Shown: positions 1-8,631 of the stretch, piece by piece | Layout of the letters: each line of letters starts with the position of its first letter | Position numbering within the stretch: position 1 is the first letter of the stretch | NCBI GenBank assembly: GCA_947494325.1 | Contig: CANLUS010000005.1 | Location: 290,832 to 354,831 of the forward strand | Direction of reading: 5' to 3' | From: an uncultured Flavobacteriaceae bacterium | Lineage (GTDB): Bacteria; Bacteroidota; Bacteroidia; Flavobacteriales; Flavobacteriaceae | DNA: 64,000 nt | The notes under the pieces: model-generated | What the model saw: the letters and a program-made list of their open reading frames with translations, nothing else | Databases searched by the model: none | Told to the model about the DNA's origin: nothing | Made by a program: the position numbers and the translations under genes

Positions 1-1347
1 GGGCAAATGGCAAATAACCCATGGTTGCAAGAATTACCGGATCCTATCACTAGAACATCTTGGGATAATTATGTAACTATGTCAAGAGTAGATGCCGAAG
101 CAAAAGGTATCGAAAACACAACAGTTTCTAACGGTGCCTTAGATGGTAACTTAGTAAATGTTACGGTGAATGGTGTTACGGTAGAAAATGTGCCTGTATA
201 TATACAACCTGGCCAAACACCAGGAGTTATTGGTTTAGCCTTAGGGTATGGTAGAAAAGTTGGTGTAAGTGATAATATGAAAGTAGGTGTAAATGCATAT
301 CCTTTATATCAAAACTTTAATACTGCTCAGTCTGTAAGTATCGAAAAAGTGGCGGGTAATCATGAGTTTGCGTGTATTCAATTACAGCATACGTTAATGG
401 GTAGAGATGAAATTATTCGTGAGACTACTTTAGACGATTTCATCAACAAACCAAAACATGATTGGAATCCTGCGCCACATGTCCAAATGGATCATCAAAA
501 TGTTGCCTTAGAGAAAGTAGATCTTTGGGAGAAATTCGATGATAGTATCGGACCAAAATTCAACTTATCGATTGATTTAGCAGGATGTACCGGTTGTGGT
601 GCTTGTGTGGTAGCATGTCATGCGGAAAACAACGTGCCAGTTGTTGGTAAAGAAGAAATTAGAAAGAGTAGAGATATGCACTGGTTGCGTATCGATAGAT
701 ATTACAGTTCTGATATGACTGTAGAGAGAGGTAAAGAAGAAGGGATCTTTGGAAGTGGTTCGTTCTTTGAAGCGCAAACACATCCCTCGGATAATCCTGA
801 AGTTACTTTTCAACCAGTAATGTGTCAGCATTGTAACCACGCTCCTTGTGAAACTGTTTGTCCAGTAGCGGCAACTTCACATGGACGTCAAGGTCAAAAT
901 CAAATGGCGTATAATCGTTGTGTAGGTACTCGTTATTGCGCAAATAACTGTCCGTACAAAGTACGTAGATTCAACTGGTTTAAGTATTTCGATAATGATG
1001 AGTTCGATTACAACCTGAATAATGATTTAGGTAGAATGGTATTGAACCCGGATGTTGTGGTACGTTCTCGTGGAGTGATGGAGAAATGTTCAATGTGTAT
1101 TCAAATGACACAAGCGACTATCTTGAAAGCGAAAAAAGAAGGAAGACCTCCGGCGAAAGATGAGTTCCAAGTAGCTTGTGCAAACGCATGTAGTACTGGA
1201 GCGATGCAGTTTGGTGATGTGAATAACAAGGAGAATACAATAGCACATTTAAAAGAAGACGATAGAACATTCCATTTATTAGATTTTGTGGGAACACAAC
1301 CAAATGTGTTCTATCAGTTAGATGTGAGAAATACAAAAGAAGCATAA
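1..1347 (+). CDS. actB: Alternative complex III iron-sulfur subunit ActB, C-terminal part (5' partial)
   Basis: The reading frame is open from base 1, so the ATG at 7 is probably internal and the gene continues upstream of the window. ActB of the quinol:cytochrome c oxidoreductase normally fuses a molybdopterin-oxidoreductase-like region to a ferredoxin-like region; only the end of the former and the full latter are present. Four Cys clusters are visible: CTGCGACVVAC (about residue 193 from the ATG), CQHCNHAPCETVC (about 272), CVGTRYCANNC (about 304) and CSMC with CANAC (about 360-395). These are the ligand sets for three 4Fe-4S and one 3Fe-4S cluster in this family. It is followed 28 bp later by actC. 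Family call is secure; full length cannot be judged. Confidence 0.93.
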   Translation, partial: GQMANNPWLQELPDPITRTSWDNYVTMSRVDAEAKGIENTTVSNGALDGNLVNVTVNGVTVENVPVYIQPGQTPGVIGLALGYGRKVGVSDNMKVGVNAYPLYQNFNTAQSVSIEKVAGNHEFACIQLQHTLMGRDEIIRETTLDDFINKPKHDWNPAPHVQMDHQNVALEKVDLWEKFDDSIGPKFNLSIDLAGCTGCGACVVACHAENNVPVVGKEEIRKSRDMHWLRIDRYYSSDMTVERGKEEGIFGSGSFFEAQTHPSDNPEVTFQPVMCQHCNHAPCETVCPVAATSHGRQGQNQMAYNRCVGTRYCANNCPYKVRRFNWFKYFDNDEFDYNLNNDLGRMVLNPDVVVRSRGVMEKCSMCIQMTQATILKAKKEGRPPAKDEFQVACANACSTGAMQFGDVNNKENTIAHLKEDDRTFHLLDFVGTQPNVFYQLDVRNTKEA

Positions 1348-1375
1348 TAATAATAATAAAGAATTAGATATAATT

Positions 1376-3118
1376 ATGGGTCATTACGAAGCGCCTATTA
1401 GAGAAGCCATCATTACAGGTGATAAATCATATCACGATATTACTGTTGATGTTGCTGCTCCTATCGAAGGTAAAGCGAATAAAAAATGGTGGATTGCTTT
1501 TATCATTTCATTAGTTGCATTTCTATGGGGAGTTGGAGCCATTGCGTATACAATAGGTACAGGTATTGGTGTTTGGGGTCTGAACAATAGAATTAACTGG
1601 GCTTGGGATATTACCAACTTTGTATGGTGGGTAGGTATCGGTCACGCCGGAACCTTAATCTCTGCGGTATTATTATTGTTCCGTCAAAAATGGAGAATGG
1701 GTATTAACCGTTCCGCGGAAGCAATGACCATCTTCGCAGTAGTACAAGCAGGATTATTCCCCTTAATTCACATGGGTAGAATCTGGGATGGGTTTTATGT
1801 ATTGCCAATTCCGAATCAATTAGGTTCGTTATGGGTAAACTTTAACTCACCATTATTATGGGATGTATTTGCAATCTCAACATATTTATCAGTATCGTTG
1901 GTGTTCTGGTGGACTGGTTTATTACCTGATTTTGCGATGATTCGTGATAGAGCAACCAAACCTTTTCAGAAAAAGATATACAGTCTAGTAAGCTTCGGAT
2001 GGAGCGGAAAAGCAAAAGACTGGCAACGTTTCGAAGAAGTATCGCTGGTATTAGCCGGTTTAGCAACTCCTTTGGTATTATCGGTACACACTATTGTATC
2101 ATTTGACTTTGCCACATCCGTAATACCTGGTTGGCATAGTACGGTATATCCTCCATATTTTGTGGCAGGTGCGGTATTCTCTGGATTCGCAATGGTACAA
2201 ACCTTACTCTTAATTATGCGTAAAGTATCGAATTTGGAGTATTATATCACCAGAGTTCATATCGAGAATATGAATAAGGTAATTCTAGTAACTGGAGGTA
2301 TTGTTACAGTCGCCTATTTGTCAGAATTGTTTGTAGGTTGGTATACAGGAAGTAGTTATGAAGACTTCGTATACTTATCCGTTGGTGCGGCTACTGGACC
2401 TTATTGGTGGGCATTTTGGTCATTGATAATTTGTAACTCGGTCATACCACAGCTCTTCTGGTTTAAGAAAATTAGAACCAATTATATTTGGACCTTTATC
2501 ATCTCAATATTTATCAATATTGGTATGTGGTTCGAACGTTTTGATATTATTGTAATTAACCTAAGTAGAGGGCATTTACCATCTTCATGGACCATGTTCT
2601 CTCCAACATTTGTTGATATCGGTATTTTTATAGGAACGTTAGGTTTCTTCTTTGTATTATTCTTATTATATGCGAGAACGTTCCCTGTAATTGCACAGGC
2701 TGAGGTGAAATCAATCTTAAAATCAACAGGTGATAATTATAAGAGAGCTAGAGAAGGTGGTGATCCGGTTGAAAAGACAATTGCTGAAGTTGTTGAGCAG
2801 AAAGTTGAAGCACAGACAGTAACTCCAGCTGAGGAAATCATTGCTGATACCGATGATAAAGCAGCGCAAACTAGCAATTTATTAGATACTTTAGGAGCTT
2901 TTGATCCTAATACACAACAAGCTGATGATTTAAAGAAGGTAAAAGGAATTGGTCCAGTAATGGAAAAAACCTTGAACCAAATAGGAATTTATACGTTTGC
3001 TCAAGTGAGTAAAATGACCAAAAAAGAATATGATCTGTTAGATTCAATTACTGGTTCTTTCCCTGGAAGAGCAGAAAGAGATGATTGGGCAGGTCAAGCT
3101 AACAAACTTAAATCGTAA
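1376..3118 (+). CDS. actC: Alternative complex III NrfD-like quinol-binding membrane subunit ActC with C-terminal HhH domain
   Basis: NrfD/PsrC-family integral membrane subunit that binds menaquinol in alternative complex III. About ten hydrophobic segments span residues 40-440. Unusually, the protein then continues for about 140 residues: a Glu/Ala/Thr-rich linker (about 440-510) followed by a compact domain beginning LKKVKGIGPVMEKTLNQIG (about 517-580). The motif KGIGPVMEKTL is a helix-hairpin-helix signature resembling the H3TH domain found as a tail on other Bacteroidota proteins. The length of 580 aa therefore exceeds a plain ActC. It lies between actB and actD (2 bp gap to actD), clearly one operon. 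The function of the tail is unknown. Confidence 0.92.
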   Translation: MGHYEAPIREAIITGDKSYHDITVDVAAPIEGKANKKWWIAFIISLVAFLWGVGAIAYTIGTGIGVWGLNNRINWAWDITNFVWWVGIGHAGTLISAVLLLFRQKWRMGINRSAEAMTIFAVVQAGLFPLIHMGRIWDGFYVLPIPNQLGSLWVNFNSPLLWDVFAISTYLSVSLVFWWTGLLPDFAMIRDRATKPFQKKIYSLVSFGWSGKAKDWQRFEEVSLVLAGLATPLVLSVHTIVSFDFATSVIPGWHSTVYPPYFVAGAVFSGFAMVQTLLLIMRKVSNLEYYITRVHIENMNKVILVTGGIVTVAYLSELFVGWYTGSSYEDFVYLSVGAATGPYWWAFWSLIICNSVIPQLFWFKKIRTNYIWTFIISIFINIGMWFERFDIIVINLSRGHLPSSWTMFSPTFVDIGIFIGTLGFFFVLFLLYARTFPVIAQAEVKSILKSTGDNYKRAREGGDPVEKTIAEVVEQKVEAQTVTPAEEIIADTDDKAAQTSNLLDTLGAFDPNTQQADDLKKVKGIGPVMEKTLNQIGIYTFAQVSKMTKKEYDLLDSITGSFPGRAERDDWAGQANKLKS

Positions 3119-3120
3119 TT

Positions 3121-3645
3121 ATGAGTTCGAAAGTAATACATGCTTTATACGATGACGATGATGTGCTATTAAAAGCCGTTAAAGAAGTAAAAGCGGCACA
3201 CCATCATATAGAAGAGATTTATACACCTTTTCCGGTGCACGGATTAGATAAAGCCATGGGTCTTGAACCAACAAGATTGGGGATTACCGCCTTCATGTAT
3301 GGTTTAACAGGTTTAGGTTTCGCTGTTTGGTTTTTGAATTTTATTATGATTCAAGACTGGCCTCAAAATATTGGGGGAAAACCAAGTTTTAGTTTTGCCG
3401 AGAATATGCCTGCATTTGTCCCAGTGATGTTTGAAATGACGGTATTTTTTGCAGCACATTTAATGGTAATTACTTTCTACATGCGTAGTAAGATTTGGCC
3501 ATTTAGAGAGGCTGAAAATCCAGATCCAAGAACAACTGACGACCATTTTTTAATGGAAGTAGCCGTGGAGGGTGATGAAGATAAAATTGCCTCGTTGTTA
3601 AAAGGTACAGGAGCAGTAGAAATTAATGTTAAAGAAAAGCACTAA
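3121..3645 (+). CDS. actD: Alternative complex III membrane subunit ActD (DUF3341)
   Basis: A 174-residue DUF3341 protein, the ActD subunit of alternative complex III. The N-terminal soluble part contains the family-typical HALYDDDDVLLKAVKEV and the EIYTPFPVHGLD segment, followed by two hydrophobic helices (about 57-80 and 100-122) and an acidic C-terminal tail. ActD is thought to help assemble the membrane part; no cofactor ligands are visible. It starts 2 bp after actC, and its end lies 10 bp before the actE start, consistent with co-transcription. Confidence 0.92.
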   Translation: MSSKVIHALYDDDDVLLKAVKEVKAAHHHIEEIYTPFPVHGLDKAMGLEPTRLGITAFMYGLTGLGFAVWFLNFIMIQDWPQNIGGKPSFSFAENMPAFVPVMFEMTVFFAAHLMVITFYMRSKIWPFREAENPDPRTTDDHFLMEVAVEGDEDKIASLLKGTGAVEINVKEKH

Positions 3646-3655
3646 TAGAAGATAT

Positions 3656-4243
3656 ATGAAAAGCTTTGTTAAAATAATAACGGTACTTGCAGTAGTTATG
3701 GCGTTGTCATCTTGTCAAGATAATAGGTCAAGACAAGTACAATACATGGCCGATACAGATATGTATACCCCAGTGGGTTATGAAACGTATGGTGAGTCGA
3801 GCATAGGTGCCGATAGTGCATCTGTTAGACTGCCAGTATCAGGAACAATTGCTAGAGGAAATGTACCATATGACTATCCCGACACACCGGCCGCCTTATT
3901 AGTGGCTAAAGATTCGTTGTTTTCACCGATAAAAGTAATAGCTCCGAACGACTCTATTCGTAGAGTCTCTAAGACAAATTTAGAACAAGGTAAATATTTA
4001 TATGGTATTTACTGTGTGGCTTGTCATGGTGCGAAAGGTGACGGACAAGGGCCGTTGGTGATGAATGAAAAATTTTTAGGAGTACCAAACTATAAAGACA
4101 GAGATATTACAGAAGGTAGTATTTATCATGTATTAATGTATGGTAAAGGAATTATGGGATCTCACTCATCTCAATTAAGTGCAACAGAAAGATGGCAAGT
4201 AGTGCACCATGTTGAGAAATTAAGAACTGATTTATTAAAATAA
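3656..4243 (+). CDS. actE: Alternative complex III monoheme cytochrome c subunit ActE (lipoprotein)
   Basis: A 195-residue lipoprotein cytochrome c. The start at 3656 is preferred over the in-frame ATG at 3626 because it yields a proper signal peptide with lipobox (MKSFVKIITVLAVVMALSSC, Cys20) and avoids overlap with actD. A single heme-binding CVACH motif lies near residue 120, and a Met axial ligand is likely in the GKGIMGSHSSQL segment. The family role is to take electrons from the complex and pass them to the terminal oxidase encoded downstream. Confidence 0.92.
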   Translation: MKSFVKIITVLAVVMALSSCQDNRSRQVQYMADTDMYTPVGYETYGESSIGADSASVRLPVSGTIARGNVPYDYPDTPAALLVAKDSLFSPIKVIAPNDSIRRVSKTNLEQGKYLYGIYCVACHGAKGDGQGPLVMNEKFLGVPNYKDRDITEGSIYHVLMYGKGIMGSHSSQLSATERWQVVHHVEKLRTDLLK

Positions 4244-4267
4244 ACGTTTACACGGAATATTATAGAT

Positions 4268-5680
4268 ATGTACACATTTTCAAGTAGATTAAAAACCACA
4301 GCGATTGCATTCATGATTATTGGTGCACTTGGCATAGCATATGGTTTTATCACTGCACCGAGCACAATTGAGGAATTAAAAGAGCAGATGCTTCATGCTG
4401 AAGATGGTCATGGTGCGGCAACAGCAACTCATAGTACAGTTGCCGAGGGTCATGATACTGATGCCGGACATGCTAATAAAGAGCATACCAAAGAAGCGTT
4501 ACATACCACAAATGGAGATGCACATGGCAGTGAAGAAGCGCATGGAGTTTCAGAGGCTGAGCATATGCAACATTCGCTGGATCAGGCAAAAAATAGACCA
4601 TGGGCAGCCATCTATATTGCGATGTTATTCTTCTTATTATTAAGTGTATGTGCTTTTGTATATTATTGCATCCAAAGGGCTTCTACTGCAGGATGGTCTC
4701 CGGTATTATTCAGAGTGATGGAGGGTGTGTCTGCTTATATTGTACCTGGTTCAATTATCGTATTGGTATTTTTAATTGCTTCTTCTGCAGGACATGCAAA
4801 TCATATGTTTGCATGGATGTATACTAGTGTAGACCCAACAGCTGCTAATTATGATTATGCTATGGAAACTAAAGGATGGTGGTTAAATATCCCATTCTGG
4901 TTGATTAGAGCTGTTATTTATGTCTTGATATGGATAGGCTTTCAACACTTTATTATTAAAAATTCAAGATTACAAGATGAAGCAAGTGACTTAAAACCTT
5001 ACAAAAGAAACTTTACGCTTTCAGTAGTGTTTTTAGTCGTGTTCTTAGTGACTGAGTTGTTTATGGCTTTTGACTGGTTAATGGCAATTGATCATCACTG
5101 GTTTAGTCAATTATATTCATTCTATGTATTTGCAAGTATGTTTGTTTCTGGTATTACAGTGATAACGTTTGTAACAATATACCTAAGAGCTAAAGGCTTT
5201 TTACCAAATGTGAACGATTATCATATTCACGATTTAGGAAAATATATGTTCGCTTTCAGTATTTTTTGGACCTACCTTTTCTTTGCACAGTTTATGCTAC
5301 AGTGGTATGCAAATATACCCGAAGAAACGGCTTATTTTTATCCAAGATTGATTGGTAACTATCAACCTTTATTTATTGGGATGATCGTAATGAACTTTGC
5401 GTTTCCAATATTAGTGTTAATGAATAGTGATTATAAAAAAGTGCCTTGGTTTGTGGTAATTGCTGGTTTGGTAATTCTTGCCGGACATTACTTAGACCTT
5501 TTCTTACTTGTATCTCCAGGTACGGTAGGTAACAACTGGCATTTTGGATTACCTGAGATCGGTGGTATTCTTTTCTTTGCAGGATTGTTTATTTATGTGG
5601 TGTTTAATGCATTAACAAAAGCACCATTGCATCCGAAAGGAAATCCGCTAATTAAAGAGAGTGAAATTTTTCATCATTAA
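4268..5680 (+). CDS. actF: Alternative complex III membrane subunit ActF with His-rich loop
   Basis: A 470-residue multi-spanning protein of the ActF family (a second NrfD-like quinol:cytochrome c oxidoreductase subunit), with about ten hydrophobic helices. After the first helix (about 5-25) comes a polar segment at about residues 40-105 with eleven histidines (runs such as EGHDTDAGHANKEH). The rest, including the FDWLMAIDHHWFSQLYSFY motif typical of ActF, is conventional. It lies 24 bp after actE and 24 bp before coxB. The His-rich stretch is compositionally unlike the rest of the protein and may bind metal, which is inference only. Confidence 0.92.
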   Translation: MYTFSSRLKTTAIAFMIIGALGIAYGFITAPSTIEELKEQMLHAEDGHGAATATHSTVAEGHDTDAGHANKEHTKEALHTTNGDAHGSEEAHGVSEAEHMQHSLDQAKNRPWAAIYIAMLFFLLLSVCAFVYYCIQRASTAGWSPVLFRVMEGVSAYIVPGSIIVLVFLIASSAGHANHMFAWMYTSVDPTAANYDYAMETKGWWLNIPFWLIRAVIYVLIWIGFQHFIIKNSRLQDEASDLKPYKRNFTLSVVFLVVFLVTELFMAFDWLMAIDHHWFSQLYSFYVFASMFVSGITVITFVTIYLRAKGFLPNVNDYHIHDLGKYMFAFSIFWTYLFFAQFMLQWYANIPEETAYFYPRLIGNYQPLFIGMIVMNFAFPILVLMNSDYKKVPWFVVIAGLVILAGHYLDLFLLVSPGTVGNNWHFGLPEIGGILFFAGLFIYVVFNALTKAPLHPKGNPLIKESEIFHH

Positions 5681-5704
5681 AAGAAATTATATCAAGTATA
5701 ACAA

Positions 5705-6745
5705 ATGAAGGCATTATTTTATATTATCATAGGTGTAGCTCTAATGGTTGTTTGTTGGCAATTAGTAAAATTGTTAGGATTAACTAAAAAAGAGGATCAA
5801 ACTGCAACGCCAAAAGAAAATGACGTTAACGGAAAGCTAATGCTTGTGTTAATGACATTTATATACGTGCTAATGGTATGGAGTTTGTGGGGCACAAGAG
5901 AAGTATTGTTACCACAATTAGGAGCGTCTGCTGAGGCGTATCATATTGATATATTATTTAAGTATTCAATGGCGCTTATACTGTTTGTTCAATTTATTTT
6001 ACAGGCTTTGATATTTTGGTTCACCTTTAAATATAGAGGAACCGAAGGTAGAAAAGCGTACTTTTTTGCCGATAGCCATAAACTAGAAATGTGGTGGACG
6101 ATCACGCCGGCCGTAGTATTAGCCGGAATGATTATTTATGGACTCATGACATGGAACGCCGTAATGGATGCCTCGGATGTTGAAGACCCATTAATTATCG
6201 AATTATATGCCCAGCAGTTCAATTGGAATGCACGCTATGCAGGTGAAGATAATACGCTAGGTAACGGTAATGTACGTTTCATAAAAGGAGCGAACGTTAT
6301 GGGGGTTGATATGACAGATAAGAATGCTGCAGATGATATTCCAGTAGTGGCTGACCCAGTATCTTTTGTGAAAGAATTGCACTTGCCAAAAGGTAGAACA
6401 GTTATTTTTAAATTACGTTCTCAAGACGTGTTGCACTCAGCGTATATGCCTCACTTTAGAGCACAAATGAATTGCGTACCGGGTATGGTGACACAGATTA
6501 AAATGACACCTACAGTTACCACAGCAGAAATGCGAGAAAATGCTGACACCAAGAAGAAATTTGAAAATATCAATATCTTGAGAAAATCACAAGGGAAAGA
6601 GGAAGTAGAATTCGACTATGTACTTTTGTGTAATAAGATTTGTGGAGCTTCGCATTACAACATGCAATTAAAGATTGTTGTAGAGGAAGAAGCCGATTTT
6701 AACGCATGGTTGAAGAAGCAAAAAACGCTTGCTGAAAGTTTATAA
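5705..6745 (+). CDS. coxB: Cytochrome c oxidase subunit II
   Basis: A 346-residue subunit II of an aa3-type cytochrome c oxidase. Hydrophobic helices occur at about 1-25, 45-65, 80-105 and 125-145, followed by a cupredoxin domain. The binuclear CuA site is visible as the His in VLHSAYMPHF (about 243) and the signature CNKICGASHYNM (about 309-320), which supplies two Cys, one His and the Met. No fused heme c domain is present, so electrons probably come from ActE or another cytochrome c. Placement directly after actF supports a functional complex III-oxidase unit. Confidence 0.95.
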   Translation: MKALFYIIIGVALMVVCWQLVKLLGLTKKEDQTATPKENDVNGKLMLVLMTFIYVLMVWSLWGTREVLLPQLGASAEAYHIDILFKYSMALILFVQFILQALIFWFTFKYRGTEGRKAYFFADSHKLEMWWTITPAVVLAGMIIYGLMTWNAVMDASDVEDPLIIELYAQQFNWNARYAGEDNTLGNGNVRFIKGANVMGVDMTDKNAADDIPVVADPVSFVKELHLPKGRTVIFKLRSQDVLHSAYMPHFRAQMNCVPGMVTQIKMTPTVTTAEMRENADTKKKFENINILRKSQGKEEVEFDYVLLCNKICGASHYNMQLKIVVEEEADFNAWLKKQKTLAESL

Positions 6746-6775
6746 TAATTAAAAGAATAAAATAAAATAATAGAT

Positions 6776-8545
6776 ATGTCAGATCATCATCATAAAGAAA
6801 CCTTTGTAACAAAGTATATCTTTAGTCAAGATCACAAAATGATTGCCAAGCAGTATTTAATTACTGGGATGATTATGGGAATTATTGGTATTTTCATGTC
6901 AATGCTATTTCGTTTACAATTAGCATATCCAGGAGAGTCATTTGGAATTATTGAAGCATTCCTTGGTGAAGGAGGCGAAGGAGGCGTAATTACTCCTGAT
7001 ATGTATTTAGCCTTGGTAACAATACATGGTACTATTATGGTATTCTTTGTATTAACTGCCGGTTTAAGTGGGACGTTTAGTAACTTATTAATTCCATTAC
7101 AAATTGGAGCACGTGATATGGCATCAGGCTTTTTGAACATGCTGTCATATTGGATGTTCTTCCTATCTAGTTTGGTTATGGTATTGTCATTGTTTGTTAC
7201 AACAGGACCAGCATCTGCTGGTTGGACAATCTACCCACCACTAAGTGCATTACCGCAAGCGATGCCAGGTTCTGGAGCAGGAATGACCTTGTGGTTAGTG
7301 TCGATGGCCATTTTTATTGCTTCATCATTGTTAGGTTCATTGAATTACATTGTAACTGTCTTGAATTTACGTACAAAAGGAATGAAAATGACAAGATTGC
7401 CATTAACAATATGGGCATTTTTTATCACGGCGATTATCGGTGTAATTTCGTTTCCAGTTTTGTTATCTGCAGCTTTATTATTGATTTTTGATAGAAGTTT
7501 CGGAACATCTTTTTACTTATCAGATATTTTTATAGCTGGTGAGGTGTTACATTATAAAGGAGGGTCTCCAATTTTATTTGAACACTTATTCTGGTTCTTA
7601 GGACATCCAGAAGTATATATTATCTTATTACCAGCTTTAGGATTGACTTCTGAAGTAATAGCAACAAATGCACGTAAACCTATTTTTGGATATCGTGCCA
7701 TGATCGCATCGATTATTGCGATTGCATTCTTGTCAACAATTGTTTGGGGTCACCATATGTTTGTAACGGGTATGAATCCTTTCTTAGGATCAGTATTCAC
7801 ATTTACAACGTTGTTAATTGCGATTCCATCTGCGGTAAAAGCATTTAACTATATCACTACCCTCTGGAGAGGAAATCTGCAGCTTAATCCTGCCATGATG
7901 TTTTCTATTGGATTAGTATCCACATTTATTACGGGTGGTTTGACAGGTCTGATCTTAGGAGATAGTGCCTTAGATATCAACGTGCATGATACCATGTTTG
8001 TAGTGGCGCACTTCCATTTAGTAATGGGTGTATCTGCAATTTTCGGAATGTTTGCTGGAGTCTATCATTGGTTCCCGAAGATGTATGGTAGAATGATGAA
8101 CAAAGATTTAGGATATCTGCATTTTTGGTTAACAGCAATTTCAGCATATGGAGTATTTTTCCCAATGCATTTTACAGGATTAGCCGGATTACCTCGTAGA
8201 TATTATAACAATACAGCGTTTCCAATGTTTGATGATTTACTAGCGATTAATGTAGTGATTACAATTTTCGCATTGATTGGTGGTTTTGCTCAATTGATAT
8301 TTTTAGCGAATTTCTTTATAAGTATTAAGAAAGGCCCTAAAGCTCCGCAAAACCCATGGAAATCAAATACCCTTGAATGGACAGCTCCAGTTGAGCATAT
8401 GCATGGTAACTGGCCTGGAGAGATTCCTCACGTAGAACGTTGGCCTTATGATTATAGTAAGACCGATGAGAACGGAGAATTATGGGGTGGACAAGATTTT
8501 ACACCGCAAAATGTTCCTATCCGAGAAGGAGAAGAAGTTTTTTAA
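6776..8545 (+). CDS. coxA: Cytochrome c oxidase subunit I
   Basis: A 589-residue heme-copper oxidase catalytic subunit with about twelve helices. Diagnostic residues are present: the low-spin heme ligand His in TIHGTIMVFF; the CuB His and cross-linked Tyr in GHPEVYIILLP (about 276-286), which places it in the proton-pumping type A class; the HH pair in WGHHMFVTGMNP (about 325); and the two heme ligands in VVAHFHLVMG (about 411-413). Subunits III and IV and the cyoE/ctaA genes are not in the window. An intrinsic terminator follows 22 bp downstream, closing the respiratory operon. Confidence 0.96.
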   Translation: MSDHHHKETFVTKYIFSQDHKMIAKQYLITGMIMGIIGIFMSMLFRLQLAYPGESFGIIEAFLGEGGEGGVITPDMYLALVTIHGTIMVFFVLTAGLSGTFSNLLIPLQIGARDMASGFLNMLSYWMFFLSSLVMVLSLFVTTGPASAGWTIYPPLSALPQAMPGSGAGMTLWLVSMAIFIASSLLGSLNYIVTVLNLRTKGMKMTRLPLTIWAFFITAIIGVISFPVLLSAALLLIFDRSFGTSFYLSDIFIAGEVLHYKGGSPILFEHLFWFLGHPEVYIILLPALGLTSEVIATNARKPIFGYRAMIASIIAIAFLSTIVWGHHMFVTGMNPFLGSVFTFTTLLIAIPSAVKAFNYITTLWRGNLQLNPAMMFSIGLVSTFITGGLTGLILGDSALDINVHDTMFVVAHFHLVMGVSAIFGMFAGVYHWFPKMYGRMMNKDLGYLHFWLTAISAYGVFFPMHFTGLAGLPRRYYNNTAFPMFDDLLAINVVITIFALIGGFAQLIFLANFFISIKKGPKAPQNPWKSNTLEWTAPVEHMHGNWPGEIPHVERWPYDYSKTDENGELWGGQDFTPQNVPIREGEEVF

Positions 8546-8567
8546 ATGCATACTTAATAGACACAAA

Positions 8568-8596
8568 GCAGCCTCATTTTTTGAGGCTGTTTTTTG
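8568..8596 (+). terminator. Intrinsic terminator of the act-cox operon
   Basis: Perfect 8-bp stem CAGCCTCA (8569-8576) with TGAGGCTG (8582-8589), a five-T loop and then six T. It lies 22 bp after the coxA stop and before the penicillin acylase start at 8632. Confidence 0.9.
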
Positions 8597-8631
8597 TTTC
8601 ACTATATTTGAGAAAAAGTAACTCCTTTTCC

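Noticed and set aside
6832..7140. 102-residue minus-strand frame inside coxA
   Set aside because: Antisense shadow of a membrane protein gene.
8482..8631. 50-residue N-terminal extension of the penicillin acylase frame
   Set aside because: It overlaps the coxA end and crosses the coxA terminator; the ATG at 8632 gives a proper signal-anchor start.
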